Origin: Arthrobacter crusticola
Lineage (GTDB): Bacteria > Actinomycetota > Actinomycetes > Actinomycetales > Micrococcaceae
DNA: 64,000 bases
Direction of reading: 5' to 3'
NCBI RefSeq assembly: GCF_004357995.1
Contig: NZ_SMTK01000003.1
Span: forward strand, 1 to 64,000
Shown one piece after another: positions 37,967 to 45,934 of this stretch; the first letter of the stretch is position 1, and each line of letters begins with the position of its first letter. A program made the translations under genes and the position numbers. The notes below the pieces were generated by a model, which worked only from the letters and a program-made list of their open reading frames with translations, was not told the origin of the DNA and searched no databases.

Positions 37967-38445
37967 CAAATATGACCGAGCGTCAGCTCAGGACGTGGGA
38001 GAACCTTCAGGAGGTCACCGAGCTGCTTCGGCGCGAGGTTGGCCGTGACCTGTGGAACGACGCGAAGCTCTCGGAGGCCGAGTTCACGGTGCTGGCCCAT
38101 CTGTCGATGGCTGCGAAGGGCACTGCGCGGCCGTCCGAGTGCGCACGCGCCATCGGCTGGGACTCAAGCCGCCTCGCCCACCAGCTCCGCCGGCTGGAGA
38201 AGCGTGGGCTGGTCGAAAAAGCGGCGAGCGAGGCCACCGACGGCCGAGCCTCCCTGATCGCCCTCACGGACGAGGGCCGCACCGCCTACCGGCGCGCCCT
38301 CGGGCCGCATCTGCGGTCGGCGCAGAAGTGGTTCGCCGACGCGCTCAGCGATGAGCAGGTGGACAACCTCGCCGACGCGCTCGAGACCCTGCTGCGGCAT
38401 GGCTCCCAGCTCGCTGCGGCTCCGACGGCGGAACCGCGGGCCTGA
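37960..38445 (+). CDS. MarR-family transcriptional regulator
   Basis: This 161-aa protein has the winged helix-turn-helix of MarR (AEFTVLAHLSMA, SECARAIGWDSSRLAHQL) and a wing (ATDGRASLIALTDEG). It starts 7 nt after a TAGACT element (37947-37952), so it may be leaderless. It is divergent from the MFS/FAD-oxidase/SDR operon and has three matching dyads in the gap. Confidence 0.92.
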   Translation: MSANMTERQLRTWENLQEVTELLRREVGRDLWNDAKLSEAEFTVLAHLSMAAKGTARPSECARAIGWDSSRLAHQLRRLEKRGLVEKAASEATDGRASLIALTDEGRTAYRRALGPHLRSAQKWFADALSDEQVDNLADALETLLRHGSQLAAAPTAEPRA

Positions 38446-38546
38446 CGGCGTCCGGGGCGCATGCGTCCGGCTTCGGGTGGAAGGCATGCCCCGGCGGGGA
38501 CGGCTCCCTGCGTTCAGTCGTTCCCCGTTGAACCACCTGCCCCGGG

Positions 38547-39974
38547 TCAGCGGGGCGCGACGTTGTGGTTGAGCCGGAAGACGTTCCGCGGGTCAACCTC
38601 CGTCTTGAGCGCGGTGAGCCGGTCGAAGACCTCCCCGCGGTAGACCGCCGCGTCGTCGGGGGCGCGGGTCCCCGGGTCGGGCGCGGCCGGTTCCTCAGCG
38701 CCCATGAAGTTGACGTACCGGCCGGGCGCGGCGTGCGGGGCGATGTCCCCGGAGAACGACTTCACGAACCCTACGTTCCGCTCGTCGTCGCCGTCGTCGG
38801 TCCAGAATCCGTAGATGTTCAGCCAGTAGGGCGACTGGCGGTCGGGGAACGGGGTGGCGCCGGCCGGCACCCGGGCCACCGCTCCGCCCATGTGGTGGAT
38901 GTCGAACCCCGTGCCCTGCCAGGTCTGTTCGGCGGCCCGGCGGAGGAGGATCTCCTGGACTTCCGGTGAGAGATGCTTCAGCGCGGAGTTGCGCCAGTAG
39001 GCGCGCACGCCCTTGGGGAAAAGCTCGTCGACGGCGGACTGCCATCCGGTCCAGGTGGCAGCCTCCACCTCTTCCATCTCGGGAGGGGCCGCGGCACGCA
39101 GGTCGGCGATGAGCGCCTCCCCGACGCTCTGGTCCCTGCCGGCCCAGACGAACCCGACGATCATCAGCGGATCGGTTCCCATCTCCCAGTGCGGCGGCGG
39201 GGTGATGAAGGTCAGGATGCTGTTCAGCTCATCGGGCAGCGTCTGCGTCCAGGCGGCGTAGGCGGCCAGGGCCGTGTCCCACGTCCGCGGGGTGTAGACG
39301 AGGTTGCCGGCGTAGAGGGGCTGCGGTATGCGGTGGGCCCGGAAGGTGAACGAGGAGACGACGCCGAAGTTGCCGCCTCCGCCCCGCAGGCCCCAGAACA
39401 GTTCCGGATTCTGCCGGTCATCGGCCTCGACCACCTTCCCCGACGCGGTGACGACCCGCGCCGAGACCAGGTTGTCGATGCTCAGCCCGTAGGGCCGCGT
39501 CAGCCATCCCATGCCCCCGCCCAGGGAGAGTCCGCCCACGCCCGTCGCCGACACGACTCCCAGCGGCACCGCCAGTCCGTGGGGTTCGGTCGCCGCGTCC
39601 ACCTGCGCCAGCGTTGCACCGCCGCCGATCCGCACCAATTCCCGGTCGGCGTCGACGTCCACCGCGGACAGGGCGCTGAGGTCGAGCACGATCCCGCCGT
39701 CCACCGTGCCGTTACCGGCCACACTGTGTCCTCCGCCGCGGACGGCAAGCGGGATCCCGTGTTCGATGGAGCACCGGATGGCGGCGGCGATGTCGTCTTC
39801 CCCCGAAACCCGGAGGATCGCGGCGGGGTGGCGGTCGATCATGGCGTTCCAGACGCGCCGGGCGTCGTCGTACTCCGGGTGGGCTTCGTCGATCACCTCC
39901 CCTGACGTTTCCGCGGTGAGGGCGAGGACGGCGGCCGCCGCGCCGTCATGACTGGGCATCAGGGGAGTGTGCAT
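38547..39974 (-). CDS. FAD-linked oxidase, 6-hydroxynicotine-oxidase-like
   Basis: This 475-aa protein has His83 in VRGGGHSVAGN for histidyl-FAD, SLGGGMGWLTRPYGL, a long substrate domain and C-terminal DPRNVFRLNHN (BBE). The second covalent site reads VVSATGV, without Cys, so the flavin is probably singly attached, as in 6-hydroxy-D-nicotine oxidase of Arthrobacter. Nicotine catabolic neighbours are absent, so the substrate is open. Convergent with the marR gene. Confidence 0.91.
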   Translation of the reverse strand: MHTPLMPSHDGAAAAVLALTAETSGEVIDEAHPEYDDARRVWNAMIDRHPAAILRVSGEDDIAAAIRCSIEHGIPLAVRGGGHSVAGNGTVDGGIVLDLSALSAVDVDADRELVRIGGGATLAQVDAATEPHGLAVPLGVVSATGVGGLSLGGGMGWLTRPYGLSIDNLVSARVVTASGKVVEADDRQNPELFWGLRGGGGNFGVVSSFTFRAHRIPQPLYAGNLVYTPRTWDTALAAYAAWTQTLPDELNSILTFITPPPHWEMGTDPLMIVGFVWAGRDQSVGEALIADLRAAAPPEMEEVEAATWTGWQSAVDELFPKGVRAYWRNSALKHLSPEVQEILLRRAAEQTWQGTGFDIHHMGGAVARVPAGATPFPDRQSPYWLNIYGFWTDDGDDERNVGFVKSFSGDIAPHAAPGRYVNFMGAEEPAAPDPGTRAPDDAAVYRGEVFDRLTALKTEVDPRNVFRLNHNVAPR

Positions 39975-40043
39975 GATTCACCGACCGGCCGCGTCGGGGC
40001 TCCGTGTGAGTCCGCGGGGAAACGCGGCGGGTCCATTATCCGG

Positions 40044-40060
40044 CCCGCCGATTCGGCGGG
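40044..40060 (-). terminator. Short hairpin after the alpha/beta hydrolase gene
   Basis: CCCGCCG (40044-40050) and CGGCGGG (40054-40060) form a 7-bp stem with a 3-nt loop, extended by a G-C and a G-T pair. It is about 70 nt after the minus-strand stop at 40133. Confidence 0.5.
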
Positions 40061-40132
40061 TCAACGGGTTACATCCTGATTACAGGACCTGCTGGCGGAT
40101 CCTCTCCACCGGCAGCGGCGGCCGTGCCCGAC

Positions 40133-41011
40133 CTAGCGGAGGAGCAGGTCGCGGATGGCCTGCGTGATCTGCGCCGGGGTTTCCTCGGCCATGAAGTGCC
40201 CGGCCTGGGTGCTGAAATGCTCAAGGTCCGGAGCCCACGCCTTCCACAGCGCGGCGGCGTCGAAGCCCAGCGCGGAGCCCCAGTCCTGCTGGATCACGGT
40301 CACCGGCATCCGGAGCATGTTCCCGACGTCCAGATCCGCCTGGTCGTGGACGACGTCGATCCCGGCGGAGGCCCGGTAGTCGGCCACGATGGAGGGCACC
40401 GCGTCGGCGCTGGCACGGAGGTAGGCCGACCGGACGTCTGCCGGGATGGCACTGGAGTCCTTCGTCCACGCGTCCAGGAAGTAGGAGAAGAACGTGTCGG
40501 CGCTGTTGGAGATCATCTCCTCGGCCAGACCCGGGGGCTGGGCCATCAGGTAGAGGTGGAACCCGACCGCGGCGGACTGCCCGTGCAGCACGTTCCACAT
40601 ATCCAGGGTCGGCAGGACGTCGAGGCTGGCGAAGTGCGTGACGGCGTCGGGGTGGTCCATGGCGGTGCGGAAGCCGACCAGGGCTCCCCGGTCGTGACCG
40701 GCGAGGGCGAACCTCCCGTGGCCCAGCGCGGCGGCCAGGGCGACGACGTCCCGACCCATCGTGCGTTTGGAATATACGTCCGGGCCGGTCTCGGCGGGCT
40801 TGCCGCTGTCGCCGTATCCCCGCAGGTCCGGGCAGATCACGGTGTGGTCCTCGGCCAAAGCGGCGGCGACGTGCCGCCACATCAGGTGGGTCTGGGGAAA
40901 GCCGTGAAGCAGCACGACGGGGCTGCCCGAGCCGGCGACGGCGACATTCAACTCGACGCCGGCGGCCACCGTCACCTTCGAGTAGGTGAAGTTTTCGATC
41001 GTGGGGGTCAT
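40133..41011 (-). CDS. Alpha/beta hydrolase of the haloacetate-dehalogenase/epoxide-hydrolase group
   Basis: This 292-aa protein has LHGFPQTH (oxyanion His-Gly), DLRGYGDS, nucleophile Asp107 in AGHDRGA (Asp, not Ser, as in dehalogenases and epoxide hydrolases), and catalytic His in AGHFMAEE. It retains the first Arg after the nucleophile but has Leu three further on and Leu at the Trp position of fluoroacetate dehalogenases (GFHLYLM), so defluorination is unlikely. Divergent from the SARP-type regulator gene, which may control it. Confidence 0.88.
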   Translation of the reverse strand: MTPTIENFTYSKVTVAAGVELNVAVAGSGSPVVLLHGFPQTHLMWRHVAAALAEDHTVICPDLRGYGDSGKPAETGPDVYSKRTMGRDVVALAAALGHGRFALAGHDRGALVGFRTAMDHPDAVTHFASLDVLPTLDMWNVLHGQSAAVGFHLYLMAQPPGLAEEMISNSADTFFSYFLDAWTKDSSAIPADVRSAYLRASADAVPSIVADYRASAGIDVVHDQADLDVGNMLRMPVTVIQQDWGSALGFDAAALWKAWAPDLEHFSTQAGHFMAEETPAQITQAIRDLLLR

Positions 41012-41064
41012 GGAGGAGTCCTTGGGTCGGGATCAGGATGCAGCCCAAGGCTCGCACCACCGAC

Positions 41065-41082
41065 TCAACGGGTTCTCAATGG
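41065..41082. promoter_or_regulatory. Direct heptamer repeat with 11-nt period (SARP-type site)
   Basis: TCAACGG (41065-41071) and TCAATGG (41076-41082) repeat with an 11-nt period in the divergent promoter region of the hydrolase and SARP genes. SARP proteins bind such tandem heptamers one helical turn apart. Confidence 0.5.
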
Positions 41083-41145
41083 CGTCCGGCGCCGGCGGGT
41101 GAGTCAGTCACACTTGATGAAGGCGGTGTGGAAGGTGGTCCGGGC

Positions 41146-43119
41146 ATGGGTGTGACGATCGGCGTTCTGGGGACGACGGCGGCCTGGGATGCCGACGGTG
41201 ACCCGATCCCGTTGGGCGGCCCGCGGCAGCGTGCGCTGCTGGCCCGGCTCGCCGCGGCGCGGGGGCGCCCCGTCGCGCTGGCGACGCTCATCGGGGACCT
41301 CTGGGAGGACTCCCCGGCGAACGTCACCGGAGTGGTCCACACCTACATCGGCGCTCTGCGCCGTGCGCTCGAACCAGAGCGCCCCGCCCGGGGCAGACCC
41401 CGGGTCGTAGTGTCGGCCGGTTCCGGGTACGCCCTGCAGCTGAATTCCTGCGAGGTGGACTCCCTCCTGTTCGAAGACGCCCTCAGGCCGGGGGCCGGTG
41501 CCGGCACACTCTCGCTGGCCGCCCTCGAGGAGGCCCTGTCCCGCTGGCGCGGCCCGGCCTACGCCGAGTTTGCCGACGAGCCGTGGACTTTCACCGAACG
41601 AGGGAGGCTCGGGGAACTCCGCCTCGGGGCGGTGGAGGCCCGCGCGGCGGAACAGCTTCGGGTAGGGCGGGCAGCCCAGGCAGTGCCCGACCTCGAGGTT
41701 TTCGTGGAGGAGCACCCCTGGCGGGAGGAGGGATGGCGCCTCCTTGCGCTTGCCCTCTACCGGTCGGGCCGCCAGCACGAAGCCCTGAAGGTGCTGCGGC
41801 GGGCCCGCGCCCTGCTGAATGACAAGCTGGGCTTGTCCCCGCATTCGGTGCTCCGTGCACTCGAGCACGACATCCTGCACCAGTCGCCCGGGCTCGACCA
41901 GGACCCGGCTCTTTCGGAGGCCCCGGAGCTGGTGTGGCACCGGACGCTGTCCGGCTACGGCCGGAATTCCGGCGTCGGGGCCAAGGGGCGGCTCCGCTCG
42001 ACGGTGGAGCTGCTGCGCCAGCTGGCCATCACCGGGGGCGGCGGACTCGAGACCGCGCGCAGGCAGCGCCTGGCGGCGGTGGTCGCGGCCGACGGGCTGG
42101 CGGATGTGGACCTGACGGCGCGCGTGATCGGCGCCTACGACGTGCCGGCCCTGTGGACGAGGTCCGATGATCCTGACCAGGCGGCACACATCCTCGCCCT
42201 CACCGAGAGAACCCTCGCCGCGCTGCCCCCCGGAACGCACGGGACCCTCCGGGCGCGGCTGCTGACGACGATCGCCGTCGAATCCCGGGGACTGCCCGGA
42301 ACCCGGGGACGGGAGGCCGCTCAGGAGGCGGAGGAGCTGGCCCGCGGCCGGAACGACCCGGCGCTGCTGGCATTCGCCCTGAACGGGTCGTTTCTTCAGT
42401 CGTTCTCCCGATCGGGGCTGGCCCCGGAGCGGGCGAGCCTCGGTTCCGAAATCCTCGAGCTCGCCGGACAGCACGACCTGCCCACCTCTGCGCTTCTGGG
42501 CCACCTCATCCGGATGCAGGCAGGCGCCGCACTGGGGGAGGTGGCCTCCGCCGATCACCATGCCGCCGAGGCCGACCGGCTGGCGGCGGAGTATGAATCA
42601 CCGCTGGTGGCTGTCTTCACCACCTGGTACCGCGCCCTGCGGATGGACCTGACCGGCGGGGCGCCCACCGAGGTGGCGGCCGCCTACCGGGCGGCGGCGG
42701 GCCTACTGCGCGGCGCCGGCATGCCCGGGGTTGAGCAGGGCGCACTGGCGTTGTCCCTGCTGTGCCTGCGGGTTCGGCACGGGCGGCCTGCGCCCGCGGA
42801 GGACGGGATCGACTGGGGCCCGTACCGGCCCTGGGCCGAACCCCTGGTCCTGTTGGCCAGGGGAGAGGGACAGGCAGCGCTCGCCGTCCTCCGCGGGGTT
42901 CCGGAGCCGGAGCCGACCCATCACCGGGAAACGCTCTGGTGCCTGATCGCCGAGGCGGCGCTTCAACTCGGGGAGGAAGACACCATGGGCAGGGCGTACA
43001 AGGAACTGCTTCCCGCCGCCGCCGAATACGCGGGTGCCGGAAGCGGGTTCTGCAATCTGGGACCCGTCTCCGGATTCCTGTCGCGGCTTGAGGCCCGGCG
43101 GGGCGGCCGGCCGGAGTGA
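41146..43119 (+). CDS. SARP/AfsR-like transcriptional regulator (OmpR-type DNA-binding plus BTAD)
   Basis: This 657-aa protein opens with an OmpR-type winged helix (IPLGGPRQRALLARLAAARG, ALATLIGDLWEDSPANVTG, YIGALRRALEP), then the bacterial transcriptional activation domain (about 95-245; HPWREEGWRLLALALYRSGR). The remaining 400 residues are TPR-like helices with no P-loop, unlike full AfsR. The start with GGAAGG upstream is chosen 36 codons inside the open frame. Probably regulates the divergent hydrolase and perhaps neighbouring oxidoreductases. Confidence 0.88.
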   Translation: MGVTIGVLGTTAAWDADGDPIPLGGPRQRALLARLAAARGRPVALATLIGDLWEDSPANVTGVVHTYIGALRRALEPERPARGRPRVVVSAGSGYALQLNSCEVDSLLFEDALRPGAGAGTLSLAALEEALSRWRGPAYAEFADEPWTFTERGRLGELRLGAVEARAAEQLRVGRAAQAVPDLEVFVEEHPWREEGWRLLALALYRSGRQHEALKVLRRARALLNDKLGLSPHSVLRALEHDILHQSPGLDQDPALSEAPELVWHRTLSGYGRNSGVGAKGRLRSTVELLRQLAITGGGGLETARRQRLAAVVAADGLADVDLTARVIGAYDVPALWTRSDDPDQAAHILALTERTLAALPPGTHGTLRARLLTTIAVESRGLPGTRGREAAQEAEELARGRNDPALLAFALNGSFLQSFSRSGLAPERASLGSEILELAGQHDLPTSALLGHLIRMQAGAALGEVASADHHAAEADRLAAEYESPLVAVFTTWYRALRMDLTGGAPTEVAAAYRAAAGLLRGAGMPGVEQGALALSLLCLRVRHGRPAPAEDGIDWGPYRPWAEPLVLLARGEGQAALAVLRGVPEPEPTHHRETLWCLIAEAALQLGEEDTMGRAYKELLPAAAEYAGAGSGFCNLGPVSGFLSRLEARRGGRPE

Positions 43120-43184
43120 GCGGGCGGACAATTCATGCCCGGAATCCACCCCGCCGTGCGCCCTTGTCCCGTAGGGTGGCGCTC

Positions 43185-43577
43185 ATGGAACTCCGCCTCG
43201 AGGTTGTCCAGGTGCCCGTCTCCGATGTGGACAGGGCCAAGGCCTTCTATGTCGACGCCCTCGGCTTCGTTCTCGACCACGACGCTGAGCACATCCCCGG
43301 GATGCGGGTCGTCCAACTCACTCCGCCGGGATCGTCCTGTTCCATCGTGATCGGCACCGGGATGACCGGCATGGTTCCCGGAAGCCTTGAGGGTCTCCAG
43401 CTCGTGGTGCCGGACATGGCGGCTGCGCGCTCCGAACTGGTCGGCCGCGGAGCCCCGATCAGCGAGCCGCAGGACCTTGGGGGGTTCCTGTTCGCCTATT
43501 TCGCCGACCCGGACGGCAACCGCTGGGTCCTCCAGGAGATTCCGCCCCGGGAGGCCGGCGGTCCCGCGCAGTCCTGA
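43185..43577 (+). CDS. VOC-superfamily protein
   Basis: This 130-aa protein has the start RLEVVQVPVSDVDRAKAFY and the C-terminal FADPDGNRWVLQEIPP, typical of glyoxalase-like VOC proteins in actinobacteria. No specific activity can be assigned. It follows the SARP-type gene by 65 nt on the same strand and is convergent with the next SDR gene, whose stop is only 1 nt away. Confidence 0.86.
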   Translation: MELRLEVVQVPVSDVDRAKAFYVDALGFVLDHDAEHIPGMRVVQLTPPGSSCSIVIGTGMTGMVPGSLEGLQLVVPDMAAARSELVGRGAPISEPQDLGGFLFAYFADPDGNRWVLQEIPPREAGGPAQS

Positions 43578-43578
43578 G

Positions 43579-44424
43579 CTACGTGGTGACGTCCTCGTGG
43601 TCCGTGGAAACTGAAACTTCGCGCCAGAGCTCGAGTTCTTCCCGGACATGATCGATCTTGGCCTCGACCGCGCCGAGGGTGTCGCGGCCGAGAAGAAGCC
43701 GTAGCGGCGGCGTCTCGGCTCCGACGACGTCCACGATGGCCTTTGCTGCCTTCCTCGGGTCCCCCGGCTGGGAGTGGTTAACCTCCGCTGCCCGCAGCCT
43801 CATCTGGCCGGCCGGCCCCTCCCGGTAATCATCGATCACCTGATCCTCGACGTGCAGGCTGCTCGAATCCAGGAAATCGGTCCGGAAATAGCCCGGTTCA
43901 ACCACCATGACGTGCACTCCAAGCGGTTCCAGTTCCGCATGGAGTGATTCCGAGAGGCCCTCGACAGCGAACTTGGTCGAACAGTAGACACCCCACCCGG
44001 CGGACGACCGGAAACCACCGATCGAACTGATATTGACGATCGTCCCGGACCGCTGCCGCCGCAGCACCGGCGCAATGGCCCTGGTCACCGACAGCAGGCC
44101 GAAGACATTCGTCTCGTAGACGGCGCGAACCTCGACGTCGCTGGCCTCCTCCACAGCACCGACAAGGCCACGACCCGCATTGTTGATCAGCACGTCGACG
44201 CGGCCGAACGCGTCCACCGCCGCATCGGCGGCGGTTCTGGCTGCGGCCTCATCCGTTACATCCAGAGACACGGCCAGCAGCCGATCCCCGGCATCGGGGA
44301 AAGTGTCACTAACGGCCTGCCGGTTGCGGGCCGTGGCGACCACCTGATGCCCACGCGACAATGCCTCGCGAACCAACTCGGCCCCGAAACCCCGGGACGC
44401 TCCGGTAATGAAATACACGCTCAT
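43579..44424 (-). CDS. SDR-family oxidoreductase
   Basis: This 281-aa protein has TGASRGFG, NNAGRG, ISSIGG and the catalytic YCSTK (WGVYCSTKFAVEG), typical of classical SDRs that oxidise or reduce alcohols and ketones. The C-terminal segment RLRAAEVNHSQPGDPRKAAKAIVDVV is characteristic of a large actinobacterial SDR group next to regulators. Upstream lies a promoter region with a TTTCG/CGAAA dyad (44634-44648). A MarR/HxlR-type control is possible but not shown. Confidence 0.9.
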   Translation of the reverse strand: MSVYFITGASRGFGAELVREALSRGHQVVATARNRQAVSDTFPDAGDRLLAVSLDVTDEAAARTAADAAVDAFGRVDVLINNAGRGLVGAVEEASDVEVRAVYETNVFGLLSVTRAIAPVLRRQRSGTIVNISSIGGFRSSAGWGVYCSTKFAVEGLSESLHAELEPLGVHVMVVEPGYFRTDFLDSSSLHVEDQVIDDYREGPAGQMRLRAAEVNHSQPGDPRKAAKAIVDVVGAETPPLRLLLGRDTLGAVEAKIDHVREELELWREVSVSTDHEDVTT

Positions 44425-44783
44425 TTCAACCTCCTGCGGCAGTTTTACGCACGGCAGATAACACCGGGTGGAATCGTTGAGTGTTCCACGGGACGCGGTC
44501 GCCCCTGCAGCGAAGGACGTTCCATCCGTGCTCGTGGTGACAGCAACACGGTGAGCTGCCGACTCCAGGAGTGAGGCCCGGGCGCGGTCTGCGCAGGGTC
44601 ATCAGAATCTGAAACTCGTCGTCGGGGCGGATATTTCGATTGACGAAACCTATGCATCGAGGTTAAAGGCGCGACAAGGCCCAGGGCCACAATGACACCG
44701 AAGGTTACGGTCATCCGCAGCCGCCTGGCGGGCGGCCGCCCCCCCCTATGGCACTGCTGCGGTCAAGCGGCCGCGGGCGCCTC
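44425..44783. other. Gene-free 359-nt stretch with a dyad
   Basis: No convincing gene is seen between the SDR start and the HxlR stop. A short minus-strand frame starts with a hydrophobic VTFGVIVALGLVAPL stretch but degenerates, so it may be a decayed transporter end. TTTCG (44634-44638) and CGAAA (44644-44648) form a 5-bp dyad with a 5-nt spacer in a locally AT-rich part, a likely promoter/operator for the SDR gene. Confidence 0.35.
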
Positions 44784-45149
44784 TCAGTCCTTGAGGCGGG
44801 GTTCCCAGCGCTCGGCCCATTGGACCAGCGGGTGCAGGATCCGGATCAGTTCCTCGCCCGCAGTCGACAGCCGGTACCGGATCTGCACAGGGGTGGTCGG
44901 GATGACCTCACGCACAATGAGCCTGCGCTGTTCGAGTTCACGCAGGCGTGCAGCCAGCAGGCGGTCCGAGATGCGGTCGACGGAGTGCGCAATATCCGAA
45001 AAGCGATCAGCCCCCCGGGCAAGAGCCAGCAGGATTGCCGCGTTCCACTTCTTGCCCGCCAGCTCGGCGGAGCGCTGGAAGATGCGGCAGGCCTCGTCAT
45101 CGATATGCGATGACTCATTTCGCAGGGACTGGTTCGGAGCGGCCTTCAT
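44784..45149 (-). CDS. HxlR-family transcriptional regulator with conserved redox cysteine
   Basis: This 121-aa winged helix protein (DRISDRLLAARLRELEQRRL, VQIRYRLSTAGEEL) has Cys21 exactly 14 residues before the Trp of GKKW, the position of the thiol sensor in redox-responsive HxlR/YodB-type repressors. Start MKAAPNQSL selected over a 32-codon extension. A CTTAC/GTAAG dyad lies just upstream, between it and the divergent F420/NADP-type oxidoreductase gene. Confidence 0.91.
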   Translation of the reverse strand: MKAAPNQSLRNESSHIDDEACRIFQRSAELAGKKWNAAILLALARGADRFSDIAHSVDRISDRLLAARLRELEQRRLIVREVIPTTPVQIRYRLSTAGEELIRILHPLVQWAERWEPRLKD

Positions 45150-45150
45150 G

Positions 45151-45165
45151 CTTACTAATGGTAAG
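45151..45165. promoter_or_regulatory. HxlR-type operator dyad
   Basis: CTTAC (45151-45155) and GTAAG (45161-45165) flank TAATG; a longer TTACT/AGTAA pairing (45152-45168) is also possible. It lies directly before the HxlR start and upstream of the divergent reductase gene, the expected place for autoregulation and shared control. Confidence 0.6.
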
Positions 45166-45248
45166 TAACATACGGGCGGTTCGCAACTTGTCCTTCCGCT
45201 CCCCAGACTGGGATCAACAGTGGATTCAAGGTTTTGAGGAGGCATGGC

Positions 45249-45899
45249 GTGACAGCCATAGCGGTTTTAGGAGTGGGTCGGGTCGGTGCGGCGGTGGCGC
45301 GCACGGCCCTGCAGGGCGGTTACGACGTGCGGGTCGCCGGCTCGGGAGCAGTCGAGGATATCGCGCTGCTGGCGGAGATCGTCATTCCCGGCGCGCGAGC
45401 CATGTCGGCGGAGGCTGCCGTGGAGGATGCCGACATGGTCATTCTCGCCGTTCCACTGAGCAAGTACCGGACGGTGGACCCGGGCCCGCTGGCGGGCAAG
45501 GTCGTCGTGGACGCCATGAACTACTGGGCGCCGGCCGATGGTCCGATCGCAGAGTTTGAGGACAGCCGCCTGACGAGCAGCGAAATCGTCACCCGCCATC
45601 TTCATGGTGCCCGGCTGGTGAAGACCCTCAACCACATCGGATACCACGATCTTGAGGACCACCGCACCCCGCCGGGAACACCAGGACGACGCGCGCTCGG
45701 CGTCGCCAGCGACGACGAACCCGCCGCCCGGGCGGTGATGGACCTGATCGACCGCTTCGGATACGACCCCGTCTACTCCGGGCCGCTGAGCACCGGGGCG
45801 GCGTTCCAACCCGGGACGGAAATCTTCAACGGCGCCTTCGCACGGGAGGCCTTCGAGCGTGAACTCGGGCACGCCAACGGCACCCGCCTCAGCGCATGA
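45249..45899 (+). CDS. NADPH-dependent F420 reductase-like NAD(P)-binding oxidoreductase
   Basis: This 216-aa protein has a Rossmann motif VLGVGRVGAAVA and the VVDAMNY and VKTLNHIGYHDLE segments typical of the F420-dependent NADP oxidoreductase family. It may reduce F420 or FMN for the luciferase-like enzyme encoded next, or act alone as a reductase. The GTG start at 45249 is preferred since GAGGAGG lies 6 nt before it. Divergent from the HxlR gene. Confidence 0.86.
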   Translation: MTAIAVLGVGRVGAAVARTALQGGYDVRVAGSGAVEDIALLAEIVIPGARAMSAEAAVEDADMVILAVPLSKYRTVDPGPLAGKVVVDAMNYWAPADGPIAEFEDSRLTSSEIVTRHLHGARLVKTLNHIGYHDLEDHRTPPGTPGRRALGVASDDEPAARAVMDLIDRFGYDPVYSGPLSTGAAFQPGTEIFNGAFAREAFERELGHANGTRLSA

Positions 45900-45934
45900 C
45901 GCCAATCACTCCTTCTTTAGAAAAGAGATCTCCC

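Noticed and set aside
38547..39974. Assigning nicotine degradation from the 6-hydroxynicotine-oxidase-like gene
   Set aside because: No other nicotine-pathway gene is nearby and BBE-like oxidases have very varied substrates.
40133..41011. Calling this a fluoroacetate dehalogenase
   Set aside because: The Arg and Trp positions needed for fluoride binding are Leu.
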